The notes: generated by a model from the sequence alone, not told the origin. Positions 24,762-34,381 are shown, counted from the stretch's first letter. The stretch is DNA of 64,000 bases from Clostridium sp. OM02-18AC (GCF_003481825.1 NZ_QULW01000008.1:1-64000), one strand, 5' to 3'. Numbers and translations: made by a program.

Positions 24762-25670
24762 ATGAAACAGGCAGCAGAAAGATTGAAACAGGCAGTAACG
24801 GCGGGAACATGTTTAACGAATGAGCCTATGAGCCGTCATACAACCTTCCGCACCGGAGGTCCGGCAGATATTTACATCGAACCGGCCAGTGCAGAAGAAT
24901 TAAAACAGGTGCTTGCCATCTGTAAGGAAGAAAAGCTATCGTATTCCATTCTCGGAAACGGCAGCAACCTGCTGGTGGGCGATCTGGGCTACCGCGGGGT
25001 GCTGGTTTCCTTTGGAAAGCCATTTGGGCAGGTCACGGTGGAAGAAAATTTTGTGCGGGCAGGTGCCGGCGCACTGCTTTCTTATGTGGCAAAGCAGGCG
25101 TTGTCAGCTTCGCTAACCGGTTTTGAGTTTGCAGCCGGGATTCCGGGAACCATTGGCGGTGCCGTAGTTATGAATGCAGGTGCCTACGGTGGGGAACTGT
25201 GTCAGGTATTGAAAGAGGTGACCGTGCTGACGCCGGAAGGAGACGTTGTAACGCTTCCGGCAGAAAAACTGGAGCTTGGGTACCGCACCAGCTGCATCCA
25301 GAAAAAGGGTTACATTGTGCTGGAGGCAGTGCTCATGCTGCAGCCGGGAGATCCCGATGAGATCCGTGCCGTCATGGATGATCTGGCAGCGAAACGCCGG
25401 GAAAAACAGCCATTGGAATATCCAAGTGCGGGAAGTACTTTTAAGCGCCCGGAAGGCTATTTTGCAGGAAAACTGATCCAGGATGCCGGCCTTCGCGGAT
25501 TTACGGTGGGTGGTGCCCAGGTATCGGAAAAGCACTGCGGTTTTGTCATTAACCGGGATCATGCCACATCTGCGGATATTCTTTCTCTTTGCAGACAGGT
25601 GCAGGAGGAGGTAAAAGAGCAGTTCGGGGTGGAACTGGAGTTGGAAGTGAAATTGCTTGGAGAATTTTAA
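24762..25670 (+). CDS. murB: UDP-N-acetylenolpyruvoylglucosamine reductase MurB
   Basis: MurB reduces UDP-GlcNAc-enolpyruvate to UDP-MurNAc in peptidoglycan synthesis. The 302-residue protein is of the type IIb class: FRTGGPADIYIEP, LGNGSNLLVGD, the FAD loop AGIPGTIGGAVVMNAGAYGGEL near 135, and YPSAGSTFKRP and KLIQDAGLRGF with the catalytic serine. ATG at 24762 has AGAAGGAA upstream. A GGGCTGC/GCAGCCC hairpin (24681-24714) lies between hprK and murB without a T tract. Confidence 0.96.
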   Translation: MKQAAERLKQAVTAGTCLTNEPMSRHTTFRTGGPADIYIEPASAEELKQVLAICKEEKLSYSILGNGSNLLVGDLGYRGVLVSFGKPFGQVTVEENFVRAGAGALLSYVAKQALSASLTGFEFAAGIPGTIGGAVVMNAGAYGGELCQVLKEVTVLTPEGDVVTLPAEKLELGYRTSCIQKKGYIVLEAVLMLQPGDPDEIRAVMDDLAAKRREKQPLEYPSAGSTFKRPEGYFAGKLIQDAGLRGFTVGGAQVSEKHCGFVINRDHATSADILSLCRQVQEEVKEQFGVELELEVKLLGEF

Positions 25671-25682
25671 GGGAGAGTACAG

Positions 25683-26540
25683 ATGAGACTGGTAATCGTG
25701 ACGGGAATGTCGGGAGCCGGGAAAACATCGGCTTTAAAAATGCTGGAGGATCTGGGATTCTACTGTGTAGATAATCTGCCGATCCCCCTGATGGAAGCGT
25801 TCGTGGAGCTTGTCATGCAAAAACCGGCGGCTCACGAGATGGTGGCGCTTGGTATTGATATCCGCAGCGGCGAAGAACTGCCGCAGCTGGAACAGGTTCT
25901 GGAAAACTGGAAACAGCAGCAGGTCCCGTATGAGATCCTGTTTCTGGACAGCAGTGATGCAACCCTGGTGAAGCGCTATAAAGAAACCAGAAGATCCCAT
26001 CCGCTTGCGGGAAAGGGACGGGTAGACAGCGGAATCCGTCTGGAACGGGAAAAACTGGATTTTATAAAGCGTCAGGCGGATGTGATTTTAGATACCAGCA
26101 GTCTTTTGACCAGGGAACTGCGCAAGGAACTGGAAAAAATATTTGTGCAGGATCACAGATACCAGAATCTGTTTATCACGGTCTTATCATTTGGGTTTAA
26201 ATATGGAATCCCAAGTGATGCGGACCTGGTATTCGATGTGCGCTTCCTTCCAAATCCATATTATGTGGAGGCGCTGCGCAGCCATACCGGTCAGGAGGCC
26301 GAGGTACAGGCCTACGTGCGTCAGGGCGGCACGGCAGACCGATTCCTCTCCATGCTCTATGAAATGCTGGATTTCTTAATTCCGAATTACGTGCAGGAAG
26401 GCAAAAACCAGCTGGTCATTGCCATTGGCTGTACCGGAGGAAAGCACCGGTCGGTTACGGTTGCCAATGCCCTGTACCAGCATTTGAGCGGATTTGAGGA
26501 ATACGGGCTGAAGATCGAACACCGGGACATCGAAAAGTAG
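25683..26540 (+). CDS. rapZ: RNase adapter/nucleotide-binding protein RapZ (YvcJ)
   Basis: A 285-residue P-loop protein, GMSGAGKTSALKMLEDLGFY at residues 8-27, with DSSDATLVKRYKETRRSHPL and the C-terminal GCTGGKHRSVTVA block. Enterobacterial RapZ targets GlmZ RNA; Bacillus YvcJ binds nucleotides and affects competence. It starts 12 bases after murB, GGGAGAG upstream. In Bacillus yvcK usually lies between this gene and whiA, but it is absent here. Confidence 0.95.
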   Translation: MRLVIVTGMSGAGKTSALKMLEDLGFYCVDNLPIPLMEAFVELVMQKPAAHEMVALGIDIRSGEELPQLEQVLENWKQQQVPYEILFLDSSDATLVKRYKETRRSHPLAGKGRVDSGIRLEREKLDFIKRQADVILDTSSLLTRELRKELEKIFVQDHRYQNLFITVLSFGFKYGIPSDADLVFDVRFLPNPYYVEALRSHTGQEAEVQAYVRQGGTADRFLSMLYEMLDFLIPNYVQEGKNQLVIAIGCTGGKHRSVTVANALYQHLSGFEEYGLKIEHRDIEK

Positions 26541-26577
26541 CAATACCGGAGTACAAAGCAAACGATAGGAGCAGAAC

Positions 26578-27543
26578 ATGTCATTTTCTTCAAAGGTGAA
26601 GGAAGAACTTTCCCGTCAGCTGTCACCGGCAAGGCATTGTCAGATTGCGGAGATCGCGGCGATCTTAAGCCTTTGCGGCCGCATTCAGATCTCAGAAAAC
26701 AACCGCTACCGGGTCAAAATCCATACGGAAAATGTGGCAGTTGCAAGAAAGTACTTTACATTATTGAAAAAAACATTTAATATAAGAATTGATGTCTCCA
26801 TACGGCAGAGCATCGGAAACCACAAAAACAGGACCTGTACCGTAGCGGTTACCCATCATGAGGATGCCATGCGGGTACTTCAGGCAGTGAAACTGATCGA
26901 CCCATACGGGGAGATTGAGGAAAATCTGTCACTGGCCCAGAATGTGGTACTGATGCAGAACTGCTGCAAGCGCGCGTTTATCCGAGGAGCGTTTCTGGCA
27001 GCAGGTTCTATCAGCGATCCGGAAAAATTCTATCATTTTGAGATTGCCTGTGCGACCGAAGCAAAGGCAAAGCAGATCCAGGGACTCATCCTTTCTATGG
27101 GAATCGAAGCCCGGATCGTACTGCGGAAAAAATATTTCGTGGTATACATCAAAGAGGGAAGTCAGATCGTTGATCTCTTAAATATTATGGAAGCACCGGT
27201 TGCGCTTATGGAGCTGGAGAACATCCGTATTCTCAAGGAGATGCGCGGAAGTGTGAACCGGCAGGTAAACTGTGAGACAGCCAATATCAACAAAACGGTA
27301 TCGGCGGCAGTCAAACAGATGGAAGATATCATCTACATCAGGGATACGGCGGGGTTTGACAGTCTGCCGGAAAACTTAAGGGAAATCGCAGAGTTAAGGC
27401 TGACCAGACCGGAGGCCACGTTAAAAGAGCTGGGAGAGGCTCTGGATCCGCCGGTCGGGAAATCAGGTGTGAACCATCGTCTCAGAAAACTGGGAAATAT
27501 GGCAGAAGTTCTAAGACAGGAACGGCCAGACACAGGGGCATAA
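26578..27543 (+). CDS. whiA: DNA-binding protein WhiA
   Basis: WhiA is a sporulation/cell-division and chromosome-segregation regulator of Gram-positives. The 321-residue protein combines a LAGLIDADG-like N-terminal region (CCKRAFIRGAFLAAGSISDP near 130) with a C-terminal helix-turn-helix (LTRPEATLKELGEALDPPVGKSGVNHRLRKL segment at about 280-310). AGGAGC precedes the ATG. The following gene encodes an HPr-like protein, as in Bacillus. Confidence 0.95.
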   Translation: MSFSSKVKEELSRQLSPARHCQIAEIAAILSLCGRIQISENNRYRVKIHTENVAVARKYFTLLKKTFNIRIDVSIRQSIGNHKNRTCTVAVTHHEDAMRVLQAVKLIDPYGEIEENLSLAQNVVLMQNCCKRAFIRGAFLAAGSISDPEKFYHFEIACATEAKAKQIQGLILSMGIEARIVLRKKYFVVYIKEGSQIVDLLNIMEAPVALMELENIRILKEMRGSVNRQVNCETANINKTVSAAVKQMEDIIYIRDTAGFDSLPENLREIAELRLTRPEATLKELGEALDPPVGKSGVNHRLRKLGNMAEVLRQERPDTGA

Positions 27544-27583
27544 CAAGCAGTTTTGATTGTGCCCGAAAACGAGGAGGATAATT

Positions 27584-27841
27584 ATGTTAAAGAAAACGAT
27601 CACCATTGGACTTTCATCCGGACTTGAGGCAAGACCAGTTGCAATGCTGGTACAGATCGCAAGCCAGTTTGACAGTCAGATCTATGTAGAGAACAATAAT
27701 GCCCGTGTAAACGCAAAGAGCATTATGGGTATGATGACCCTTGGCATGGGTGCTGGTGAGGAGATTACCGTTTCTGCGGACGGAGAAGATGAAAAAGAAG
27801 CACTCGACAACATTGAAAAGTACTTAAAGGGAGAGAAATAA
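27584..27841 (+). CDS. crh: Crh-like HPr-family regulatory protein lacking His15
   Basis: An 85-residue HPr-fold protein. In HPr the segment around residue 15 reads GLHARP and His15 is phosphorylated by enzyme I; here it reads GLEARP, with Glu exactly at position 15, so it cannot transfer phosphate in the sugar phosphotransferase chain. Ser46, the HprK target, is retained in NAKSIMGMM. This is the pattern of Bacillus Crh (Gln15, Ser46), also encoded directly after whiA. I infer a purely regulatory role with HprK and CcpA. ATG at 27584 follows GAGGAGG; a strong terminator follows. Confidence 0.85.
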   Translation: MLKKTITIGLSSGLEARPVAMLVQIASQFDSQIYVENNNARVNAKSIMGMMTLGMGAGEEITVSADGEDEKEALDNIEKYLKGEK

Positions 27842-27896
27842 GATCAAAGCGGTCATTCCCCCAAAGAGATAATTGATACAACAAATGCTGAAATGG

Positions 27897-27931
27897 CAGG
27901 GCGGAAATGGAATCATTTCCGCCCTGTTTTT
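27897..27931 (+). terminator. Terminator after crh
   Basis: CAGGGCGGAAATG (27897-27909), 4-base loop, CATTTCCGCCCTG (27914-27926), then TTTTT. A textbook intrinsic terminator separating the crh block from dnaE. Confidence 0.93.
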
Positions 27932-27964
27932 CGGTAAGAGTCTGAAGGTAAAAAGGAGAAAAAC

Positions 27965-30900
27965 GTGGCATTTACACATTTACACGTCCATACAGAATAC
28001 AGTCTTCTGGATGGATCCTGTAAGATCAAAGAACTGGCGGCGCGGGCAAAAGAACTGGGCATGGACAGCATGGCGATCACAGACCATGGTGTCATGTATG
28101 GTGTCATTGATTTTTACCGTGCGGCAAGAGAAGTTGGAATTAAGCCGATCATTGGCTGTGAGGTTTATGTGGCACCAGGATCCCGCTTTGACCGGGAAAA
28201 TACAAATGGGGAGGATCGTTATTACCATCTGGTCCTTCTGGCGGAGAACGATACCGGATACCATAACCTGATGAAAATTGTCTCCAAAGGATTTGTAGAC
28301 GGTTTCTATTATAAACCACGTGTGGATTATGAAGTACTGGAAACGTATCACGAAGGTGTGATTGCCTTAAGCGCCTGTCTCGCAGGCGAGGTACAGCGTT
28401 ATCTGGCCCGCGGCATGTACGAGGAAGCCTGCCGCTCTGCCAGACATTATGAGGAGATTTTCGGAAAGGAAAATTTCTTCCTGGAACTGCAGGATCACGG
28501 CATCCCCACACAGAAAACGGTGAATCAGGGGCTTATGCGCATGAGCCGCGAACTGTCCATGGATCTGGTAGCAACCAACGATATCCACTATATCCTGGCA
28601 GAAGATGCGGCAGCGCACGATATCCTTTTGTGTATCCAGACCGGAAAAAAGGTATCCGATGAAAACCGCATGCGCTATGAAGGCGGTCAGTATTATGTGA
28701 AATCGGAAGAGGAAATGCGGGCACTGTTTCCTTATGCACAGGAAGCCATCGACAATACCCATAAGATTGCCGAGCGCTGTAACGTGGAGATTGAATTTGG
28801 TGTGACAAAACTGCCGAAGTATGAAGTGCCGGAGGGCTATGATTCCTGGAGTTACTTGAATAAGCTGTGCCAGGATGGTATGGCAAAGCGTTATCCGGAC
28901 GACGACGGAACCCTGCAGAAACGGCTTGCCTATGAGCTTGGAGTCATCCACAATATGGGTTACGTTGATTATTTCCTGATCGTCTGGGACTTCATTCATT
29001 TTGCGCGGTCGCATGATATCATGGTAGGACCCGGACGAGGGTCTGCGGCGGGCAGTATTGTTTCCTATTGTCTGGAGATCACAAACATCGATCCGGTGCG
29101 CTATGACCTGCTCTTTGAGCGTTTCCTGAATCCGGAGCGTGTGTCCATGCCGGATATCGATATTGACTTTTGTTTCGAACGGCGTCAGGAAGTCATTGAC
29201 TATGTTGTGGAAAAATACGGAAAAGACCAGGTAGTGCAGATCGTTACCTTTGGTACCCTGGCGGCAAAGGGTGTCGTGCGGGATGTGGGACGTGTCCTGG
29301 ATCTTCCATATGCGCGCTGTGATGCCATTGCGAAGATGATTCCGGGCGACCTTGGCATGACACTTGACAAGGCGTTAAAACAGAGCCCGGATCTGCGGGA
29401 AGCATACCAGAATGATGATGAGGTACACCATCTCATTGACATGGCAAAGCGTCTGGAGGGACTTCCGAGACATACTTCCATGCATGCGGCCGGTGTTGTG
29501 ATCGGTCAGCGTGCGATGGACGAATTTGTACCGCTTTCCCGTGCGTCCGACGGAACCATCACCACGCAGTTTACGATGACGACTCTGGAAGAACTTGGGC
29601 TGTTGAAAATGGATTTCCTGGGTCTTCGTACCCTGACTGTCATTCAGAATGCGGTCCGCCAGGCGGAGGAAAACTATGGCGTCCATCTGGAGATGGAAAA
29701 GATCGATTACAACGATAAACAGGTCCTGGCTTCCATTGGCACCGGAAAGTGCGATGGCATTTTCCAGCTGGAAAGTTCCGGGATGAAGAGTTTCATGAAG
29801 GAACTGCGTCCGGAGAACCTGGAAGATATCATCGCAGGAATTTCCCTGTACCGCCCGGGTCCTATGGACTTTATTCCGCGTTATTTAAAAGGAAAGAACG
29901 ACAAAGATTCCATCACGTACGATTGTCCGCAGCTGGAGCATATTCTGGGACCGACGTACGGCTGTATCGTTTACCAGGAGCAGGTTATGCAGATCGTCCG
30001 GGACCTGGCTGGCTATACCATGGGCCGAAGTGACCTGGTGCGCCGTGCCATGTCCAAAAAGAAGACTGCAGTCATGGAAAAGGAGCGTCAGAACTTTGTT
30101 TACGGCAATCCGGAGGAAAATGTAAAGGGGTGTATCGCAAACGGCATCGATGAGAAGACAGCGAACCACATTTACGATGAGATGATCGACTTCGCCAAGT
30201 ACGCCTTTAACAAGTCGCACGCTGCCTGCTATGCGGTGGTGGCATACCAGACAGCCTATCTGAAATATTACTATCCGAAGGAGTTTTTTGCGGCGCTGAT
30301 GACCTCGGTCATGGATAATGTCACGAAGGTTTCCGAGTACATCTTGACCTGCCGTCAGCTGGGAATCCGCATTCTGCCGCCGGACATCAATGAGGGACAG
30401 AGCGGTTTCTCTGTTTCCGGAGATGCCATCCGCTATGGTCTGTCGGCCATCAAGAGCATTGGACGCAACGTGGTGGATGAGATCATAAAAGAACGCAAAA
30501 ACAACGGACTGTTCACCTCCATCGATGATTTTGTGGAGCGCATGGGCGGACGCGAGGTAAACAAGAGAACCCTGGAGAACTTTATCAAATCCGGAGCTAT
30601 GGATTCGCTTCCTGGAAACCGCAGGCAGAAAACCATGATCGCACCGGAACTTCTTGACCAGAAAACCAAAGACCGTAAAAACGTGCTGGAAGGACAGCTG
30701 AGTCTCTTCGATTTTGCGGCAGAAGAAGAAAAACAGCAGTATCAGATCACCATGCCGGATGTGCCGGAGTTTCCGAAAGAAGAACTTCTTGCATTTGAGA
30801 AGGAAATCCTCGGCATTTACATCAGCGGTCATCCGATGGATGAATATCTGGAAACCTGGAAAAATAGTATTACAGCGAAGACAACCGATTTTATGGTCGA

Positions 30901-31432
30901 TGAAGAGAGTGGAAGAGCTGTGGTGGAAGACGGAGTTCGCGTCACGATTGGCGGCATGATCACCGCAAAGACGGTGAAGTTGACTAAGAATGGTCAGCAG
31001 ATGGCATTTGTGACACTCGAGGACATGGTCGGTTCTGTGGAGGTGATCGTGTTCCCGCGTGATTACGAGAGTAAGCGGAACCTTCTGAATGAAGACGCGA
31101 AGGTCTTCATCAGCGGCAGAACTTCCATTGGAGATGATCCGGTGGGACGGCTGATCTGCGAACAGGTGATTCCATTTGACCAGGTGCCAAAGGATCTGTG
31201 GCTGAAATTTACAGATAAGCCCCAGTATGACATGTTGTGGCCGACGATCAGCAAAGTTCTGCGCGGCTCAGATGGAAATGATACCGTGATCATTTATCTG
31301 GAAAAAGAGCGGGCGAAAAAAATCCTTCCAGCCAACTGGCATGTGGCTGCATCAGACGCCATTCTTTCGGAACTTGTGAAAAATCTTGGTGAAAAGAATA
31401 TCAAAGTTGTGGAAAAGGGATTGAAAAGATAG
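27965..31432 (+). CDS. dnaE: DNA polymerase III subunit alpha (DnaE)
   Basis: The 1155-residue replicative/lagging-strand polymerase subunit of the DnaE1-like type. N-terminal PHP domain (FTHLHVHTEYSLLDGSCK, residues 2-19), polymerase core with GPGRGSAAGSIVSYCL near 355 and MPDIDIDFCFERR with catalytic aspartates at about 400, the thumb/fingers (YRPGPMDFIPRYLKGK), helix-hairpin-helix near 830-870, and an OB-fold toward the C-terminus (VTIGGMITAKTVKLTKNGQQ). The start is GTG at 27965 with AAAGGAG upstream. The frame is complete. Confidence 0.97.
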   Translation: MAFTHLHVHTEYSLLDGSCKIKELAARAKELGMDSMAITDHGVMYGVIDFYRAAREVGIKPIIGCEVYVAPGSRFDRENTNGEDRYYHLVLLAENDTGYHNLMKIVSKGFVDGFYYKPRVDYEVLETYHEGVIALSACLAGEVQRYLARGMYEEACRSARHYEEIFGKENFFLELQDHGIPTQKTVNQGLMRMSRELSMDLVATNDIHYILAEDAAAHDILLCIQTGKKVSDENRMRYEGGQYYVKSEEEMRALFPYAQEAIDNTHKIAERCNVEIEFGVTKLPKYEVPEGYDSWSYLNKLCQDGMAKRYPDDDGTLQKRLAYELGVIHNMGYVDYFLIVWDFIHFARSHDIMVGPGRGSAAGSIVSYCLEITNIDPVRYDLLFERFLNPERVSMPDIDIDFCFERRQEVIDYVVEKYGKDQVVQIVTFGTLAAKGVVRDVGRVLDLPYARCDAIAKMIPGDLGMTLDKALKQSPDLREAYQNDDEVHHLIDMAKRLEGLPRHTSMHAAGVVIGQRAMDEFVPLSRASDGTITTQFTMTTLEELGLLKMDFLGLRTLTVIQNAVRQAEENYGVHLEMEKIDYNDKQVLASIGTGKCDGIFQLESSGMKSFMKELRPENLEDIIAGISLYRPGPMDFIPRYLKGKNDKDSITYDCPQLEHILGPTYGCIVYQEQVMQIVRDLAGYTMGRSDLVRRAMSKKKTAVMEKERQNFVYGNPEENVKGCIANGIDEKTANHIYDEMIDFAKYAFNKSHAACYAVVAYQTAYLKYYYPKEFFAALMTSVMDNVTKVSEYILTCRQLGIRILPPDINEGQSGFSVSGDAIRYGLSAIKSIGRNVVDEIIKERKNNGLFTSIDDFVERMGGREVNKRTLENFIKSGAMDSLPGNRRQKTMIAPELLDQKTKDRKNVLEGQLSLFDFAAEEEKQQYQITMPDVPEFPKEELLAFEKEILGIYISGHPMDEYLETWKNSITAKTTDFMVDEESGRAVVEDGVRVTIGGMITAKTVKLTKNGQQMAFVTLEDMVGSVEVIVFPRDYESKRNLLNEDAKVFISGRTSIGDDPVGRLICEQVIPFDQVPKDLWLKFTDKPQYDMLWPTISKVLRGSDGNDTVIIYLEKERAKKILPANWHVAASDAILSELVKNLGEKNIKVVEKGLKR

Positions 31433-31571
31433 GAAAAATGATTTAGAATACACGTTGTATGAAAAAAAGTGCATTTGAATTCGAGAGAAAATGGAATGGA
31501 GAGGTTCTGCTGTCGGGTAAAGCGTAAAAGGCGGCAGTGCTAAAACTGAAGGGTAACAGGAGGAGACAACT

Positions 31572-32546
31572 ATGGCAAAGCAAGTAAAGACAATCGGTGT
31601 CCTGACAAGCGGAGGAGATGCTCCGGGTATGAACGCGGCCATCCGTGCGGTGGTACGTACTGCAATCAGCAAGGGCATGAAAGTAAAGGGTATCATGCGA
31701 GGCTATGCGGGACTTTTGCAGGAAGAAATCGTCGACATGAGCAGTACCGATGTGTCCAATATCATTTTCCGTGGAGGTACCATCCTGTATACAGCAAGAT
31801 GTATGGAGTTTGTAACTGCGGAAGGTCAGCAGGCTGGAGCGGAGATCTGCCGCAAGCACGGCATTGACGGAATCGTGGTCATCGGTGGGGACGGTTCTTT
31901 CCGCGGAGCAGGAAAGCTGGCAGCACTCGGAGTAAACACCATCGGTGTTCCGGGTACCATCGATCTGGACATTGCCTGCACAGACTACACCATCGGTTTC
32001 GATACTGCAGTCAACACCGCGATGGAGGCAATCGATAAGGTACGTGATACCTCGACATCCCATGAGCGCTGCAGTATCATTGAGGTTATGGGACGTAACG
32101 CAGGTTATATCGCACTGTGGTGTGGCATTGCAAACGGTGCAGAGGACATTTTGCTGCCGGAGCGTTACGATGGCAACGAGCAGGCGCTCATCGACCGCAT
32201 CATCGAGAACCGCAAGCGCGGCAAAAAGCACAACATCATCATCAATGCAGAGGGCATCGGACATTCCACGTCCATGGCACGCCGCATCGAGGCAGCTACC
32301 GGTATTGAGACCCGTGCAACCATTCTGGGCCACATGCAGCGAGGCGGCACCCCGACCTGTAAGGACCGTGTTTATGCGTCTATTATGGGTGCAAGGGCAG
32401 CAGAGCTTCTGTGCGAAGGAAAGAGCAACCGCCTGGTTGCTTATAAGCATGGCGAGTTCGTGGATTTCGATATTCAGGAAGCACTCCAGATGAAGAAAGA
32501 CATCTCCGAGGAGCAGTTCGAGATCGCGAAGATGCTGGCAAAATAA
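31572..32546 (+). CDS. pfkA: ATP-dependent 6-phosphofructokinase
   Basis: PfkA phosphorylates fructose-6-phosphate, the committed step of glycolysis. The 324-residue protein has GGDAPGMNAAIRA at residue 16, GGDGSFRGA near 103 (Gly at the site that is Asp in PPi-dependent enzymes, indicating ATP) and PGTIDLDIACTDYTIGFDTA near 125. The catalytic loop is usually TIDND; both aspartates are kept but Asn is replaced by Leu. AGGAGGAG precedes the ATG. Confidence 0.95.
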   Translation: MAKQVKTIGVLTSGGDAPGMNAAIRAVVRTAISKGMKVKGIMRGYAGLLQEEIVDMSSTDVSNIIFRGGTILYTARCMEFVTAEGQQAGAEICRKHGIDGIVVIGGDGSFRGAGKLAALGVNTIGVPGTIDLDIACTDYTIGFDTAVNTAMEAIDKVRDTSTSHERCSIIEVMGRNAGYIALWCGIANGAEDILLPERYDGNEQALIDRIIENRKRGKKHNIIINAEGIGHSTSMARRIEAATGIETRATILGHMQRGGTPTCKDRVYASIMGARAAELLCEGKSNRLVAYKHGEFVDFDIQEALQMKKDISEEQFEIAKMLAK

Positions 32547-32644
32547 AAATCCGCTGCGCAGACCGTTATCCGACGAGGAATGGGAAACACCATGAATCGG
32601 TTTCAAATGGGAAATGCGCATCAGACAACAAGAATAGACAGTTC

Positions 32645-32677
32645 CGCCCGGCGGCATCATGCGCCGGGCGTGTTTCA
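32645..32677 (+). terminator. Probable terminator after pfkA
   Basis: CGCCCGGCG (32645-32653) and CGCCGGGCG (32662-32670) form a GC-rich 9-bp stem followed by TGTTTCATGTTT. The T tract is interrupted, so termination may be moderate. Confidence 0.65.
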
Positions 32678-32797
32678 TGTTTACGGATATGAAATTTTTT
32701 TGACAATCTGCAGCAAAATCGTGTTCACAGACATGCATGCGCAAGGCCAGTGACTGAAACATGCGGCAGCAAAACAGATTCAGGAGGAAAAAAGCAG

Positions 32798-33184
32798 ATG
32801 ACAGGACAGGACGGAAATATCGTTCTTTGTGGTTCTAACAGCTACGAAAAAAAATATTATTTTAATGAAGAATTTGACAGCCTCCCGGAGGCAGTCAAGA
32901 AACAGCTTCATGTAATGTGTGTATGGTTTACCGAGGAATGCGGCGGCATTTTAACCATGGAATTCGAGCCGGACGGTACCCTGGAGTTTAAGCATACCAT
33001 TTCTGAGTACGACGGCTACTGCGACGAGATCGGAGCCGATTTAAAGATCAAGCAGTACCGCCAGGAGGGACAGGAATTTTTAAAGGCTTTGGAGCTTTAC
33101 TTTAAGGTGTTTTATCTCGGGGAAGATGCAGAGGAAGTGGCGGAAAGCTATGGAATTGATACAGGTGAGGGCCCGGAAACATGA
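32798..33184 (+). CDS. DUF6145-like protein of unknown function
   Basis: A 128-residue soluble, acidic protein that I recognise as resembling the Lachnospiraceae-restricted DUF6145 family: VLCGSNSYEKKYYFNEEF near the N-terminus, FTEECGGILTMEFEPDG in the middle, KALELYFKVFYLGED toward the end. No catalytic motif is visible. ATG at 32798 follows CAGGAGGA; 16 upstream codons are open but lack a site. It overlaps dusB by four bases (ATGA), so the two are co-translated; that conserved neighbour is the only hint of function. Confidence 0.65.
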   Translation: MTGQDGNIVLCGSNSYEKKYYFNEEFDSLPEAVKKQLHVMCVWFTEECGGILTMEFEPDGTLEFKHTISEYDGYCDEIGADLKIKQYRQEGQEFLKALELYFKVFYLGEDAEEVAESYGIDTGEGPET

Positions 33185-34149
33185 AGCTGCGCATTGGAAA
33201 TGTAGAACTGGAAAACAACCTGATCCTGGCACCGATGGCCGGCGTGACCGACATGTCATTCCGCCAGCTTTGCAGAGAGCAGGGCTGCGGCCTTCTGGTG
33301 ACGGAGATGGTCAGTGCAAAAGCCATTCTCTATAAGAATCGGAACACGAAAGACCTGATGGCAATCGGAGAGGGAGAGCGGCCGGTATCCATCCAGCTGT
33401 TTGGCTCCGATCCGGAGATCGTCAGCGATATTGCGCATCAGATCGAGGACGGGTCTTACGATATCATCGACTTAAACATGGGCTGCCCGGTGCCGAAGAT
33501 CGTCGGAAACGGCGAAGGCTCCGCACTCATGAAAAATCCAAAGCTGGTGGAAGAACTGCTGTCTGCTCTGGTGAAAAAGGTACACAAGCCGGTTACCGTC
33601 AAGTTCCGCAAGGGCTTTGACGATGACCATGTCAATGCCGTGGAGATTGCGAAGATCGCGGAAAGCTGCGGCGTCTCTGCCGTGGCCGTGCACGGAAGAA
33701 CAAGGGAGCAGTACTATTCCGGCAAGGCAGACTGGGACATCATCCGGCAGGTAAAAGATGCCGTGAAGATCCCGGTCATCGGAAACGGTGATATCTTCGA
33801 GCCGCAGGATGCAAAGCGGATGTTAGACGAAACCGGCTGCGACGGTCTTATGGTCGGTCGCGGCGCAAGGGGAAACCCATGGATCTTTCATCGGATCAAT
33901 CATTACCTCGAAACCGGGGAAGTGCTTCCCGCTCCGGGACCGGTGGAAGTCGGCGAGATGATCCTGCGCCACACCCGCATGCATGTCGCGCTGAAAGGCG
34001 AGTACATCGGCATGAAGGAGATGCGCAAGCACATCGCCTGGTACACAGCCGGGCTTCCGCATTCCGCAACGATCCGCCGGGAGTGCAACATGCTGGAAAC
34101 CGAGGAGCAGCTGGTGGAACTGCTGGGGCGGTACGGAATGCTGGGATAA
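33181..34149 (+). CDS. dusB: tRNA-dihydrouridine synthase DusB
   Basis: A flavoenzyme that reduces uridines to dihydrouridine in tRNA. The 322-residue protein has the TIM-barrel FMN motifs LAPMAGVTDMSFRQLCRE (residue 18), LNMGCPVPKIVGNGEGSALM with the catalytic cysteine near 103, VHGRTREQYYSGKADW and MVGRGARGNPWIF. Length is normal. It is in a four-base overlap with the preceding small gene. Confidence 0.95.
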   Translation: MKLRIGNVELENNLILAPMAGVTDMSFRQLCREQGCGLLVTEMVSAKAILYKNRNTKDLMAIGEGERPVSIQLFGSDPEIVSDIAHQIEDGSYDIIDLNMGCPVPKIVGNGEGSALMKNPKLVEELLSALVKKVHKPVTVKFRKGFDDDHVNAVEIAKIAESCGVSAVAVHGRTREQYYSGKADWDIIRQVKDAVKIPVIGNGDIFEPQDAKRMLDETGCDGLMVGRGARGNPWIFHRINHYLETGEVLPAPGPVEVGEMILRHTRMHVALKGEYIGMKEMRKHIAWYTAGLPHSATIRRECNMLETEEQLVELLGRYGMLG

Positions 34150-34260
34150 CGATTTCGAGCCAAAATTGTTTTGAACCAGTGGGGCGTTCGTACCATTTTT
34201 TCGATATGCAGCGCAACAAAAATCTGGCAAAATTCCGCGAAATCCGGCGCGATACCGTGC

Positions 34261-34289
34261 TTGACAAGAAAAGTGCTTTCAAGTATAAT
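34261..34289 (+). promoter_or_regulatory. Consensus promoter of greA(-lysS)
   Basis: TTGACA (34261-34266), 17-bp spacer, TATAAT (34284-34289), a perfect housekeeping promoter in the 340-base gene-free region before greA. The predicted greA leader is about 195 nt and contains a dispersed palindrome and a GTTGCC/GGCAAC hairpin at about 34444-34465. Confidence 0.85.
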
Positions 34290-34350
34290 ATTCAGAATGT
34301 ATGACTAAAGAAAAATCCTGTTACTGCAGGCGGAAATGGAAAGAAAATCG

Positions 34351-34381
34351 GCTGCTGTTTGCGCGATGCGTGATCAGTAAC
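34351..34381. repeat. Dispersed palindrome, family A, copy 2
   Basis: GCTGCTG (34351-34357) pairs with CAGTAAC (34375-34381), with an inner CGC-GAT-GCG hairpin. The core is closely similar to the copy at 57337-57369, both reading TGCTGTTTGCGC, a 3-base loop, then GCGTGA and CAGTAACGAT. No gene is present between 34150 and 34489. Confidence 0.75.
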
